Shown piece after piece: positions 1 through 9,169 of a stretch of DNA of 64,000 nucleotides. A program made the translations under genes and the position numbers. Within the stretch, counting starts at the first letter, position 1, and each line of letters opens with the position of its first letter. The notes beneath the pieces were generated by a model, which was not told where the DNA came from, searched no databases, and was given only the letters and a program-made list of their open reading frames with translations. The stretch is from Cinclus cinclus (Eukaryota; Chordata; Aves; Passeriformes; Cinclidae), in NCBI RefSeq assembly GCF_963662255.1, contig NC_085046.1:53972570-54036569 (forward strand). Reading direction: 5' to 3'.

Positions 1-299
1 GTGAGGGGCCCAGCCGCTCTCCATCCATGCCCGTCCATGCAGAGCGGGAGCAGCCCCAGGACGAGCCTGGCGAGGCAGCAGCAGCAGCAGCAGCAGCCGC
101 AGCAGCAGGAGAAGGCCCCTCTGCCCAAGGCTGCAGCTGCAGCCCTCGTGCTCCTGGCCGGGACACGGACAGCGTGCCCAAGGAGCGCCGGCGCCCCACA
201 AAGAGGAAGGCCTCTAGACCTCAGGACTCTCCCCAGCACCCAAAAAGGCTGTCCCGCCAGTGCAAGCCCAAGCCAAGGCCCCTTGATTGTAGGAAGTAG
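1..299 (+). CDS. Topors-like RING E3 ligase, copy 0 (3' end only)
   Basis: This is the C-terminal end of a gene that starts before the window; the first complete codon is at position 3. It encodes the Ser/Pro linker, an 11-residue Ala run (75-107: seven GCA, one GCC, three GCA) and the basic tail ending at a TAG. The tail carries the Cys-Ser-Cys-Ser and His-Pro-Lys-Arg-Leu variants shared only with copy 2. The RING and helical regions are outside the window, so an intact gene cannot be confirmed. Confidence 0.85.
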   Translation, partial: EGPSRSPSMPVHAEREQPQDEPGEAAAAAAAAAAAGEGPSAQGCSCSPRAPGRDTDSVPKERRRPTKRKASRPQDSPQHPKRLSRQCKPKPRPLDCRK

Positions 300-405
300 G
301 AGTAGATGTAGGAGTAAAGAATCAATGTTAGGAGTTGGAAATTGTTTTTAGAAGTAGGAAATAAATGGTAGAGTTAGGAAATCAATTGTAGAAGTAGAAA
401 ATAAA
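284..405 (+). repeat. Degenerate TAGGA-rich repeat forming the 3' UTR of copy 0
   Basis: From just before the stop codon onward the sequence contains TAGGA or close variants about seven times. An approximately 40-bp segment is duplicated (AGAAGTAG near 350 and again near 390), which places a second AATAAA 40 bp after the first. The same block follows every copy. It looks like an old short-period repeat that now supplies the stop-proximal 3' UTR and both poly(A) signals. Confidence 0.6.
360..405 (+). terminator. Paired AATAAA polyadenylation signals of copy 0
   Basis: Canonical AATAAA hexamers lie at 360-365 and 400-405, 61 and 101 bases after the stop codon. The second is followed by T/GT-rich sequence (406-446), as expected for a downstream cleavage element. 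The arrangement is kept in every copy at the same distances; positions for the others are in the spacer entries. Confidence 0.75.
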
Positions 406-831
406 TTGTTGTTTCTCTGACACAGTCTCAGAGTGTGGCTTTCTTGGCCTTCTCCTGTTGCCTTTTCCCTCTGCCCTCAAATGCCAATGTGGGCGGCAAC
501 TGGGAGCGGAGGGGATAGGAACATTGTAGCCACAGGGGCCCAGAGGAGCCCTGGCAGGGGCCTGTGCCCAGTGCTACAGGAAGACAAGAAGCAGCCCCCA
601 GGCAGGCCAAGCTTGGGACCCAGCCTGGGAGTCTGGAAAGCTTCCTGCTCTCAACTGCAGGGCAGGACAGGCCATCTTCATGGGGCATGAGCTGCAGGCA
701 GCAAGCGAGCTAAAAGGGACAGAAGGAGCCCTCAGCTGGGGTCACAGTCAGTGCTGCAGAGGAAAGCAAAACTTCTCGGGATCCAGAGCCAATGTGGCCT
801 GAGGGAAAGTTCCTTCTTGAGCCCAGGGCTA

Positions 832-841
832 CTGATTGGCC
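832..841 (-). promoter_or_regulatory. Inverted CCAAT box (NF-Y-like), spacer 0/1
   Basis: CTGATTGGCC matches the NF-Y consensus (CTGATTGGYY, the reverse of RRCCAATCAG). A forward CCAAT lies nearby at 789-793. The site is kept in other spacers but is lost in the spacer after copy 9 (30672-30681 reads CTGATTTACC). It is about 1.7 kb before the main ATG, so a promoter role is speculative. Confidence 0.3.
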
Positions 842-1092
842 GTGTTGAAAAGGGGCTCTGGAATGAAGGCAGCCAGTGGAAACACCGGTCGCCTTGGAGA
901 ACCACATGCCATCCTGCCTGTTCAGCAGAGTCAGCTGCACAGGACAACGCAGGGTCTGCCAGGCCAAGTGCCAGTGGCACAATAGGTAGAGTCTGCAAGG
1001 ATGCTCCAGGAAGACCCTGATGCAAAGAGATGGAGAGATGCTTCGTTGGTGTGGCTAGCTTTTAGCTGTCAGAATAAACCAAAACTCTTGTA

Positions 1093-1111
1093 GGGATCTT
1101 CAGAAGATCCC
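1093..1111. repeat. Perfect 19-bp hyphenated palindrome
   Basis: GGGATCTTC and GAAGATCCC are exact reverse complements separated by a single A. The element is present in each spacer I inspected. It could be a dimeric protein-binding site or chance; no specific factor is assigned. Confidence 0.4.
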
Positions 1112-1351
1112 GCCCTTCAAAATGACAATGGCCTGCACCGAGAGAGGGGCCAGCTTCCAGTTTGATGCCGCCCTGAGCACTGAAGGGGATGAGTGGAGGG
1201 AAAGAGCCAAGAGGAAGGATGGATTTGAACAAATCCACAGGATTCCTGCCAAGCCATTGAAGCCTAAGTGCAGATGTATCCTTGGCCAAGGAAATGAGTG
1301 ACTTGAGATGGCGACAAGTCAGATGTGTACAGGCGAGAAACGCAAGCCCTC

Positions 1352-1359
1352 TATTTAAG
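1352..1359 (+). promoter_or_regulatory. TATA-like box TATTTAAG, spacer 0/1
   Basis: CTATTTAAGG is a plausible TBP site 434 bases before the candidate exon 1 ATG (1786), and a CACGTG E-box follows at about 1391. If used, the 5' UTR would be about 400 nt and contain other ATGs, which weakens the case. It is conserved in all units. Confidence 0.25.
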
Positions 1360-1785
1360 GAGGGTTCCGAACAATCAAGAGAGCTTTTGTCACGTGGATC
1401 ACCGAGGGTTGTGTGTCTGTCTCCAGCCAGGACCGCGGTTACCATTCCACTCAACGACAGCAGAGATTTTCTCCCCGTTTTGGACCGTTTTTGGTTTGCC
1501 CAAAAGGGTGCTTGATGCTTCTTTTTCAGTTCTCTCTCCATCGTCAACTTGATGTTTCAATGGGATGAGGAGAGCAACAGCGGGTTGCAAGGGTCACTGA
1601 GCTAAGGACCACACCATCGTGCCCGTCAACAGCGATCCAATGGGGCTGTGGAGAAGAAAAGAAATGGGAATTGAAAAGCAACCTGGCAAGAAGTTGATGC
1701 GGAGACTGGCAGGAGATGTCAGCATGTGCTCGCCTGTCCGAGTGGCGCAGGCGAGCAGCACTGAGAATAGAGAAGAAGGGCTGTC

Positions 1786-1865
1786 ATGTCACGGGATTTA
1801 AAGCAGCCAAGCCACGTGCCTGATGTTCACAGAAGCCACCCGTGCCAAAAGTGGGAAACTAGCAG
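1786..1865 (+). other. Candidate coding exon 1 of copy 1
   Basis: ATG at 1786 is the first start after an in-frame TAG (1771-1773). It opens a 26-codon frame plus two bases, ending at CAG|GTAATG, a good splice donor (GT at 1866-1867). The two leftover bases are completed by the first base of candidate exon 2 (Ser codon), so the frame continues. The start has G at -3 and T at +4, a moderate context. Between copies it shows synonymous changes (for example AGA/CGA and CCT/CCG) as well as His/Leu and Glu/Ala replacements. Transcript evidence is lacking. Confidence 0.4.
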
Positions 1866-1914
1866 GTAATGTGCTTCTAGAGGAGAAATGCTGGGACTGA
1901 GGTGGCCAAATGAT

Positions 1915-1921
1915 TATAAAA
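1915..1921 (+). promoter_or_regulatory. TATA box TATAAAA, spacer 0/1
   Basis: TTATAAAATCC is a canonical TATA element 640 bases before the main ATG and lies inside candidate intron 1. A transcript starting about 30 bp downstream would skip exon 1 and begin as non-coding leader sequence. This makes it the main rival to the exon 1 model. Confidence 0.35.
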
Positions 1922-2053
1922 TCCGAGGCAAGAAAGAGGGAATGATGGCATGGCCCACGTACCCCATGTTTTCTCTTGAGGCCGTGGACTTGCAGGGGCT
2001 AAAGGCCTGCTCTGGCAGATTTGGAAGGCAGTCAAGGCAGCCAGGCGAGAGCA

Positions 2054-2075
2054 GTGACATCAGCGTGACATCAGC
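2054..2075 (+). promoter_or_regulatory. Tandem CRE-like repeat, spacer 0/1
   Basis: GTGACATCAGC occurs twice back to back. Each copy contains TGACATCA, one base from the CRE consensus TGACGTCA. A third relative, TGACCTCA, lies at 2121-2128. Such elements bind CREB/CREM/ATF factors, and CREM drives many testis genes; binding here is inference. The cluster lies 220-240 bp before candidate exon 2 and is conserved in all spacers. Confidence 0.4.
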
Positions 2076-2120
2076 GGCCCACAAACCGCATGGGTGGCAA
2101 CCTCACTGAGCAAAGCATTG

Positions 2121-2128
2121 TGACCTCA
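2121..2128 (+). promoter_or_regulatory. CRE-like TGACCTCA site
   Basis: One mismatch from TGACGTCA; the other strand reads TGAGGTCA, which could also be a nuclear-receptor half-site. It sits about 170 bp before candidate exon 2 and accompanies the tandem TGACATCA pair. Confidence 0.3.
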
Positions 2129-2294
2129 CATCCCTCACTGCTTATGTTTGGGCACAGACAGAGCTGGGCTCAGACCGGCTCGCGCCTGGACTCCTGGCAA
2201 GCGTGCCTGCGAGGACTGGAAGCCCGCGAGGTCCTTGGGAGCTGCTGTGGGCAAGTCTGGGTTGTGATTCCCACGCCTTTGCCTGTTTCCTTAG

Positions 2295-2347
2295 CTATAC
2301 GTGGTTGAGGAAGCCAAGCAGTGTGAGCGGTGCTTGCGGCGGCACAG
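2295..2347 (+). other. Candidate internal exon 2 of copy 1 (53 nt)
   Basis: A pyrimidine-rich tract ending in TTTCCTTAG provides a strong acceptor at 2294, and CACAG|GTGAGC a near-consensus donor (GT at 2348). Its reading frame joins exon 1 and exon 3 without a stop and adds 17 codons starting Tyr-Thr-Trp (His-Thr-Trp in most copies). Alternatively it is part of an untranslated leader. Confidence 0.5.
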
Positions 2348-2495
2348 GTGAGCGGTGCAGGAAAGGACTACGGGGTGGCCGTGGGCTGGGCGATGGTGTC
2401 TGGGGAGCTGTGAGTGTGTGGTGTCCTTCTTGAGGGGCCTGGGCGCTCCTTTGAGCCGCCCATCTCCCTGGGACAGCAAGTGACCTGTTTTGCAG
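2348..2495 (+). other. Candidate 148-bp intron 2 of copy 1
   Basis: It begins GTGAGC and ends CTGTTTTGCAG, 59 bases before the main ATG. Both ends match vertebrate splice consensus. The same intron is found at constant distance (ATG -207 to -60) in every copy, except that its terminal AG is AA in copies 18 and 19. Confidence 0.6.
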
Positions 2496-2554
2496 CGTGT
2501 CACACCAGCAGGAGGGAGCAGCTGCTGTGCCCAGCTCTGCTGCAAGCCACAAGC

Positions 2555-3604
2555 ATGGCCACGGAGACAGACTGGAACTGCCCCATCTGCCGTGACGGTC
2601 CCGGTGAAAAGGCTTCTGTAACACCGTGCGTCCACCAGTTCTGCCTGGGCTGCATTGTGCGCTGGGTCAAGACCAAGCCATTGTGCCCCCTGTGCAGGCA
2701 GCCTATCAAGAGCATCGTTTACTCTGTTCGGTCGGAGGAAGACTTTCTGGAGATAGCTCTCCCAAGCTCCTCAGACTCATGGGCTGCTGGTCACCAGGAT
2801 GAGCAGGGGGCTGCGGAGCGCATGCCCAGCACCTATGTAGCTGGCTTCCCAGCTGAGCTCTGGGCTGGCATTTTCCAGGACTGCTCAGAAATCCTGGAGC
2901 CCCTGCTGCCCTGGCTGAACCAGGAGCTTTCGCAGCTGCTCAGGACCCACTGGTGGGAGGTGGCTCTGGCACAGAGTGTGGTCGTAGCCAATTTGTGCTA
3001 CTATGGGCTGAGGCAGGAGGCCTTGGTCCAGGAGCTGCAAGCTCTCCTGCAGGAGCAGACGGTGGCATTTGTGCGCCGGCTCATTGACACTGCTGCTGAC
3101 AGGTGCAGTGATGAGATCCTGCGGCGGATGAACCTCCTGAACTCCCATGCTCAGGAGGAAGAGGAGCAGGAGCAGGAGCAGGAGGAAGAGGAGGAGGGTC
3201 CCAAAGGCATCACTGCCTCCCTCCAGGGGACTCTCACCCCCATGGTGGCCTCCTCCCACAGCCCTATGGTCTCCAATGTGGAAGCAGACACTGGAACATT
3301 GGAAGCCACGCTGCGTGAGGGGCCCAGCCGCTCTCCATCCATGCCCGTCCATGCAGAGCGGGAGCAGCCCCAGGACGAGCCTGGCGAGGCAGCAGCAGCA
3401 GCAGCAGCAGCAGGAGAAGGCCCCTCTGCCCAAGGCTGCAGCCGCAGCCCTCGTGCTCCTGGCCGGGACACGGACAGCGTGCCCAAGGAGCGCCGGCGCC
3501 CCACAAAGAGGAAGGCCTCTAGACCTCAGGACTCTCCCCAGCCCCCAAAAAGGCCGTCCCGCCAGCGCAAGCCCAAGCAAAGGCCCCTTGATTGTAGGAA
3601 GTAG
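2555..3604 (+). CDS. Topors-like RING E3 ubiquitin ligase, copy 1 (349 aa; reference copy)
   Basis: Predicted nuclear E3 ligase. Residues 9-47 form a C3HC4 RING (C9, C12, C25, H27, C30, C33, C44, C47), with I11 and W37 at positions that usually contact E2 enzymes. The following segment IKSIVYSVRSEEDF resembles the post-RING segment of Topors. Residues about 92-198 form a conserved helical region with a WW pair (133-134). Then come an acidic Glu/Gln stretch (201-214), a Ser/Pro linker, eight Ala (279-286, 3389-3412) and a basic tail (311-349) rich in KR motifs, a likely NLS. The ATG has A at -3 and G at +4, and I prefer it to the upstream GTG at 2414, which lies in the intron. It is much shorter than vertebrate TOPORS (about 1000 aa). 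Unique residue: Gln342, where other copies have Pro. Confidence 0.85.
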   Translation: MATETDWNCPICRDGPGEKASVTPCVHQFCLGCIVRWVKTKPLCPLCRQPIKSIVYSVRSEEDFLEIALPSSSDSWAAGHQDEQGAAERMPSTYVAGFPAELWAGIFQDCSEILEPLLPWLNQELSQLLRTHWWEVALAQSVVVANLCYYGLRQEALVQELQALLQEQTVAFVRRLIDTAADRCSDEILRRMNLLNSHAQEEEEQEQEQEEEEEGPKGITASLQGTLTPMVASSHSPMVSNVEADTGTLEATLREGPSRSPSMPVHAEREQPQDEPGEAAAAAAAAGEGPSAQGCSRSPRAPGRDTDSVPKERRRPTKRKASRPQDSPQPPKRPSRQRKPKQRPLDCRK

Positions 3605-5855
3605 GAGTAGATGTAGGAGTAAAGAATCAATGTTAGGAGTTGGAAATTGTTTTTAGAAGTAGGAAATAAATGGTAGAGTTAGGAAATCAATTGTAGAAGT
3701 AGGAAATAAATTGTTGTTTCTCTGACACAGTCTGAGAGTGTGGCTTTCTCGGCCTTCTCGTGTTGCCTTTTCCCTCTGCCCTCAAATGCCAATGTGGGCG
3801 GCAACTGGGAGGGGAGGGGATAGGAACATTGTAGCCACAGGGGCCCAGAGGAGCCCTGGCAGGGGCCTGTGCCCAGTGCTACAGGAAGACAAGAAGCAGC
3901 CCCCAGGCCAAGCTTGGGGCCCAGCCTGGGAGTCTGGAAAGCTTCCTGCTCTCAACTGCAGGGCAGGACAGGCCATCTTCATGGGGCATGAGCTGCAGGC
4001 AGCAAGCGAGCTAAAAGGGACAGAAGGAGCCCTCAGCTGGGGTCACAGTCAGTGCTGCAGAGGAAAGCAAAACTTCTCGGGATCCAGAGCCAATGTGGCC
4101 TGAGGGAAAGTTCCTTCTTGACCCCAGGGCTACTGATTGGCCGTGTTGAAAAGGGGCTCTGGAATGAAGGCAGCCAGTGGAAACACCGGTCGCCTTGGAG
4201 AACCACATGCCATCCTGCCTGTTCAGCAGAGTCAGCTGCACAGGACAACGCAGGGTCTGCCAGGCCAAGTGCCAGTGGCACAATAGGTAGAGTCTGCAAG
4301 GATGCTCCAGGAAGTCCCTGATGCAAAGAGATGGAGAGATGCTTCGTTGGTGTGGCTAGCTTTTAGCTGTCAGAATAAACCAAAACTCTTGTAGGGATCT
4401 TCAGAAGATCCCGCCCTTCCAAATGACAATGGCCTGCACCGAGAGAGGGGCCAGCTTCCAGTTTGATGCCGCCCTGAGCACTGAAGGGGATGAGTGGAGG
4501 GAAAGAGCCAAGAGGAAGGATGGATTTGAACAAATCCACAGGATTCCTGCCAAGCCATTGAAGCCTAAGTGCAGATGTATCATTGGCCAAGGAAATGAGT
4601 GACTTGAGATGGCGACAAGTCAGATGTGTACAGGCGAGAAACGCAAGCCCTCTATTTAAGGAGGGTTCCGAACAATCAAGAGAGCTTTTGTCACGTGGAT
4701 CACCGAGGGTTGTGTGTCTGTCTCCAGCCAGGACCGCGGTTACCGTTCTACTCAACGACAGCAGAGATTTTCTCCCCGTTTTGGACCGTTTTTGGTTTGC
4801 CCAAAAGGGTGCTTGATGCTTCTTTTTCAGTTCTCTCTCCATCGTCAACTTGATGTTTCAATGGGATGAGGAGAGCAACAGCGGGTTGCAAGGGTCACTG
4901 AGCTAAGGACCACACCATCGTGCCCGTCAACAGCGATCCAATGGGGCAGTGGAGAAGAAAAGAAATGGGAATAGAAAAGCAACCTGGCAAGAAGTTGATG
5001 CGGAGACTGGCAGGAGATGTCAGCATGTGCTCGCCTGTCCGAGTGGCGCAGGCGAGCAGCACTGAGAATAGAGAAGAAGGGCTGTCATGTCACGGGATTT
5101 AAAGCAGCCAAGCCACGTGCCGGATGTACACAGAAGCCTCCCGTGCCAAAAGTGGGCAACTAGCAGGTAATGTGCTTCTAGAGGAGAAATGCTGGGACTG
5201 AGGTGGCCAAATGATTATAAAATCCGATGCAAGAAAGAGGGAATGATGGCATGGCCCACGTACCCCATGTTTTCTCCTGAGGCCGTGGACTTGCAGGGGC
5301 TAAAGGCCCGCTCTGGCAGATTTGGAAGGCAGTCAAGGCAGCCAGGCGAGAGCAGTGACATCAGCGTGACATCAGCGGCCCACAAACCGCATGGGTGGCA
5401 ACCTCACTGAGCAAAGCATTGTGACCTCACATCCCTCACTGCTTATGTTTGGGCACAGACAGAGCTGGGCTCAGACCGGCTCGCGCCTGGACTCCTGGCA
5501 AGCGTGCCTGCGAGGACTGGAAGCCCGCGAGGTCCTTGGGAGCTGCTGTGGGCAAGTCTGGGTTGTGATTCCCACGCCTTTGCCTGTTTCCTTAGCCATA
5601 CGTGGTTGAGGAAGCCAAGCAGTGTGAGCGGTGCTTGCGGCGGCACAGGTGAGCGGTGCAGGAAAGGACTACGGGGTGGCCGTGGGCTGGGCGATGGTGT
5701 CTGGGGAGCTGTGAGTGTGTGGTGTCCTTCTTGAGGGGCCTGAGTGCTCCTTTGAGCCGCCCATCTCCCTGGGACAGCAAGTGACCTGTTTTGCAGCGTG
5801 TCACACCAGCAGGAGGGAGCAGCTGCTGTGCCCAGCTCTGCTGCAAGCCACAAGC
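3605..5855 (+). other. Spacer 1/2: 3' UTR of copy 1 and 5' exons of copy 2
   Basis: Length is 2251 bp, lacking the 4-bp GCAG. Poly(A) signals are at 3665-3670 and 3705-3710. Candidate exon 1 coding is 5087-5166, exon 2 is 5596-5648 and intron 2 is 5649-5796. Exon 1 has Leu and Ala where spacer 0/1 has His and Glu. The intron carries the TGAGTGCTCC variant (about 5741) shared only with the spacer before copy 7. Nothing else recognisable. Confidence 0.75.
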
Positions 5856-6914
5856 ATGGCCACGGAGACAGACTGGAACTGCCCCATCTGCCGTGACGGT
5901 CCCGGTGAAAAGGCTTCTGTAACACCGTGCGTCCACCAGTTCTGCCTGGGCTGCATTGTGCGCTGGGTCAAGACCAAGCCATTGTGCCCCCTGTGCAGGC
6001 AGCCTATCAAGAGCATCGTTTACTCTGTTCGGTCGGAGGAAGACTTTCTGGAGATAGCTCTCCCAAGCTCCTCAGACTCATGGGCTGCTGGTCACCAGGA
6101 TGAGCAGGGGGCTGCGGAGCGCATGCCCAGCACCTATGTAGCTGGCTTCCCAGCTGAGCTCTGGGCTGGCATTTTCCAGGACTGCTCAGAAATCCTGGAG
6201 CCCCTGCTGCCCTGGCTGAACCAGGAGCTTTCGCAGCTGCTCAGGACCCACTGGTGGGAGGTGGCTCTGGCACAGAGTGTGGTCGTAGCCAATTTGTGCT
6301 ACTATGGGCTGAGGCAGGAGGCCTTGGTCCAGGAGCTGCAAGCCCTCCTGCAGGAGCAGACGGTGGCATTTGTGCGCCGGCTCATTGACACTGCTGCTGA
6401 CAGGTGCAGTGATGAGATCCTGCGGCGGATGAACCTCCTGAACTCCCATGCTCAGGAGGAAGAGGAGCAGGAGCAGGAGCAGGAGGAAGAGGAGGAGGGT
6501 CCCAAAGGCATCACTGCCTCCCTCCAGGGGACTCTCACCCCCATGGTGGCCTCCTCCCACAGCCCTATGGTCTCCAATGTGGAAGCAGACACTGGAACAT
6601 TGGAAGCCACGCTGCGTGAGGGGCCCAGCCGCTCTCCATCCATGCCCGTCCATGCAGAGCGGGAGCAGCCCCAGGACGAGCCTGGCGAGGCAGCAGCAGC
6701 AGCAGCAGCAGCCGCAGCAGCAGGAGAAGGCCCCTCTGCCCAAGGCTGCAGCTGCAGCCCTCGTGCTCCTGGCCGGGACACGGACAGCGTGCCCAAGGAG
6801 CGCCGGCGCCCCACAAAGAGGAAGGCCTCTAGACCTCAGGACTCTCCCCAGCACCCAAAAAGGCTGTCCCGCCAGTGCAAGCCCAAGCCAAGGCCCCTTG
6901 ATTGTAGGAAGTAG
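5856..6914 (+). CDS. Topors-like RING E3 ligase, copy 2 (352 aa)
   Basis: The RING and helical regions are unchanged from copy 1. The Ala run is 11 codons (6690-6722) with a GCC interruption at the eighth codon, as in copy 0. The tail reads Cys-Ser-Cys-Ser-Pro-Arg and later His-Pro-Lys-Arg-Leu and Arg-Gln-Cys-Lys, variants shared with copy 0. The 3' half of this gene and the following spacer match the left end of the window without a visible difference, so the two copies exchanged sequence recently. Confidence 0.85.
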   Translation: MATETDWNCPICRDGPGEKASVTPCVHQFCLGCIVRWVKTKPLCPLCRQPIKSIVYSVRSEEDFLEIALPSSSDSWAAGHQDEQGAAERMPSTYVAGFPAELWAGIFQDCSEILEPLLPWLNQELSQLLRTHWWEVALAQSVVVANLCYYGLRQEALVQELQALLQEQTVAFVRRLIDTAADRCSDEILRRMNLLNSHAQEEEEQEQEQEEEEEGPKGITASLQGTLTPMVASSHSPMVSNVEADTGTLEATLREGPSRSPSMPVHAEREQPQDEPGEAAAAAAAAAAAGEGPSAQGCSCSPRAPGRDTDSVPKERRRPTKRKASRPQDSPQHPKRLSRQCKPKPRPLDCRK

Positions 6915-9169
6915 GAGTAGATGTAGGAGTAAAGAATCAATGTTAGGAGTTGGAAATTGTTTTTAGAAGTAGGAAATAAATGGTAGAGTTAGGAAATCAA
7001 TTGTAGAAGTAGAAAATAAATTGTTGTTTCTCTGACACAGTCTCAGAGTGTGGCTTTCTTGGCCTTCTCCTGTTGCCTTTTCCCTCTGCCCTCAAATGCC
7101 AATGTGGGCGGCAACTGGGAGCGGAGGGGATAGGAACATTGTAGCCACAGGGGCCCAGAGGAGCCCTGGCAGGGGCCTGTGCCCAGTGCTACAGGAAGAC
7201 AAGAAGCAGCCCCCAGGCAGGCCAAGCTTGGGACCCAGCCTGGGAGTCTGGAAAGCTTCCTGCTCTCAACTGCAGGGCAGGACAGGCCATCTTCATGGGG
7301 CATGAGCTGCAGGCAGCAAGCGAGCTAAAAGGGACAGAAGGAGCCCTCAGCTGGGGTCACAGTCAGTGCTGCAGAGGAAAGCAAAACTTCTCGGGATCCA
7401 GAGCCAATGTGGCCTGAGGGAAAGTTCCTTCTTGAGCCCAGGGCTACTGATTGGCCGTGTTGAAAAGGGGCTCTGGAATGAAGGCAGCCAGTGGAAACAC
7501 CGGTCGCCTTGGAGAACCACATGCCATCCTGCCTGTTCAGCAGAGTCAGCTGCACAGGACAACGCAGGGTCTGCCAGGCCAAGTGCCAGTGGCACAATAG
7601 GTAGAGTCTGCAAGGATGCTCCAGGAAGACCCTGATGCAAAGAGATGGAGAGATGCTTCGTTGGTGTGGCTAGCTTTTAGCTGTCAGAATAAACCAAAAC
7701 TCTTGTAGGGATCTTCAGAAGATCCCGCCCTTCAAAATGACAATGGCCTGCACCGAGAGAGGGGCCAGCTTCCAGTTTGATGCCGCCCTGAGCACTGAAG
7801 GGGATGAGTGGAGGGAAAGAGCCAAGAGGAAGGATGGATTTGAACAAATCCACAGGATTCCTGCCAAGCCATTGAAGCCTAAGTGCAGATGTATCCTTGG
7901 CCAAGGAAATGAGTGACTTGAGATGGCGACAAGTCAGATGTGTACAGGCGAGAAACGCAAGCCCTCTATTTAAGGAGGGTTCCGAACAATCAAGAGAGCT
8001 TTTGTCACGTGGATCACCGAGGGTTGTGTGTCTGTCTCCAGCCAGGACCGCGGTTACCATTCCACTCAACGACAGCAGAGATTTTCTCCCCGTTTTGGAC
8101 CGTTTTTGGTTTGCCCAAAAGGGTGCTTGATGCTTCTTTTTCAGTTCTCTCTCCATCGTCAACTTGATGTTTCAATGGGATGAGGAGAGCAACAGCGGGT
8201 TGCAAGGGTCACTGAGCTAAGGACCACACCATCGTGCCCGTCAACAGCGATCCAATGGGGCTGTGGAGAAGAAAAGAAATGGGAATTGAAAAGCAACCTG
8301 GCAAGAAGTTGATGCGGAGACTGGCAGGAGATGTCAGCATGTGCTCGCCTGTCCGAGTGGCGCAGGCGAGCAGCACTGAGAATAGAGAAGAAGGGCTGTC
8401 ATGTCACGGGATTTAAAGCAGCCAAGCCACGTGCCTGATGTTCACAGAAGCCACCCGTGCCAAAAGTGGGAAACTAGCAGGTAATGTGCTTCTAGAGGAG
8501 AAATGCTGGGACTGAGGTGGCCAAATGATTATAAAATCCGAGGCAAGAAAGAGGGAATGATGGCATGGCCCACGTACCCCATGTTTTCTCTTGAGGCCGT
8601 GGACTTGCAGGGGCTAAAGGCCTGCTCTGGCAGATTTGGAAGGCAGTCAAGGCAGCCAGGCGAGAGCAGTGACATCAGCGTGACATCAGCGGCCCACAAA
8701 CCGCATGGGTGGCAACCTCAGTGAGCAAAGCATTGTGACCTCACATCCCTCACTGCTTATGTTTGGGCACAGACAGAGCTGGGCTCAGACCGGCTCGCGC
8801 CTGGACTCCTGGCAAGCGTGCCTGCGAGGACTGGAAGCCCGCGAGGTCCTTGGGAGCTGCTGTGGGCAAGTCTGGGTTGTGATTCCCACGCCTTTGCCTG
8901 TTTCCTTAGCCATACGTGGTTGAGGAAGCCAAGCAGTGTGAGCGGTGCTTGCGGCGGCACAGGTGAGCGGTGCAGGAAAGGACTACGGGGTGGCCGTGGG
9001 CTGGGCGATGGTGTCTGGGGAGCTGTGAGTGTGTGGTGTCCTTCTTGAGGGGCCTGGGCGCTCCTTTGAGCCGCCCATCTCCCTGGGACAGCAAGTGACC
9101 TGTTTTGCAGCGTGTCACACCAGCAGGAGGGAGCAGCTGCTGTGCCCAGCTCTGCTGCAAGCCACAAGC
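6915..9169 (+). other. Spacer 2/3: 3' UTR of copy 2 and 5' exons of copy 3
   Basis: Length is 2255 bp. Poly(A) signals are at 6975-6980 and 7015-7020. Candidate exon 1 is 8401-8480, exon 2 is 8910-8962 and intron 2 is 8963-9110. Up to 8720 it equals spacer 0/1; the first difference is G at 8721 against C at 2106, and exon 2 then reads His-Thr-Trp instead of Tyr-Thr-Trp. No other gene is seen. Confidence 0.75.

Larger units (their letters stand above)
300..2554 (+). other. Spacer 0/1: 3' UTR, intergenic DNA and 5' exons of copy 1 (reference spacer)
   Basis: There is no long plus-strand gene here. In order it holds the copy 0 3' UTR with two AATAAA signals (360-365, 400-405), about 1.35 kb of unassigned DNA, candidate exon 1 (coding 1786-1865), candidate exon 2 (2295-2347) and an intron (2348-2495). 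CCAAT-type sites, two TATA-like boxes and CRE-like repeats are listed separately. Length is 2255 bp, with the 4-bp GCAG insertion present near 601. Bases 1-2105 match 6616-8720 with no difference seen, including private variants near 826 (GAGCCC), 1441 (ACCATTCCAC) and 1820 (GTTCACAGAAGCC). Confidence 0.8.

Noticed and set aside
1062..1547. 161-codon minus-strand ORF present in every unit
   Set aside because: No recognisable domain or splice context. Units are nearly identical, so its persistence is not evidence of selection.
1500..1560. Possible splice acceptor TTCTTTTTCAG near 1527 as the start of a further exon
   Set aside because: It resembles an acceptor, but no matching upstream donor or sustained open frame could be supported.
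2414..2554. GTG-initiated upstream extension of the coding frame (47 codons)
   Set aside because: GTG is not a usual nuclear start in vertebrates, the segment covers most of a GT-AG intron, and the ATG at 2555 has a strong context.
2885..3580. Minus-strand ORFs with poly-Cys, poly-Leu or poly-Ala runs
   Set aside because: Complement frames of the GCA and GAG/GAA repeats in the coding exon.
3147..3656. Overlapping plus-strand ORF of about 170 codons with poly-Gln and Arg/Ser-rich segments
   Set aside because: It is the +1 frame of the real gene: GCA repeats read as CAG and Glu/Gln codons read as Arg/Ser. It runs past the true stop into the 3' UTR.
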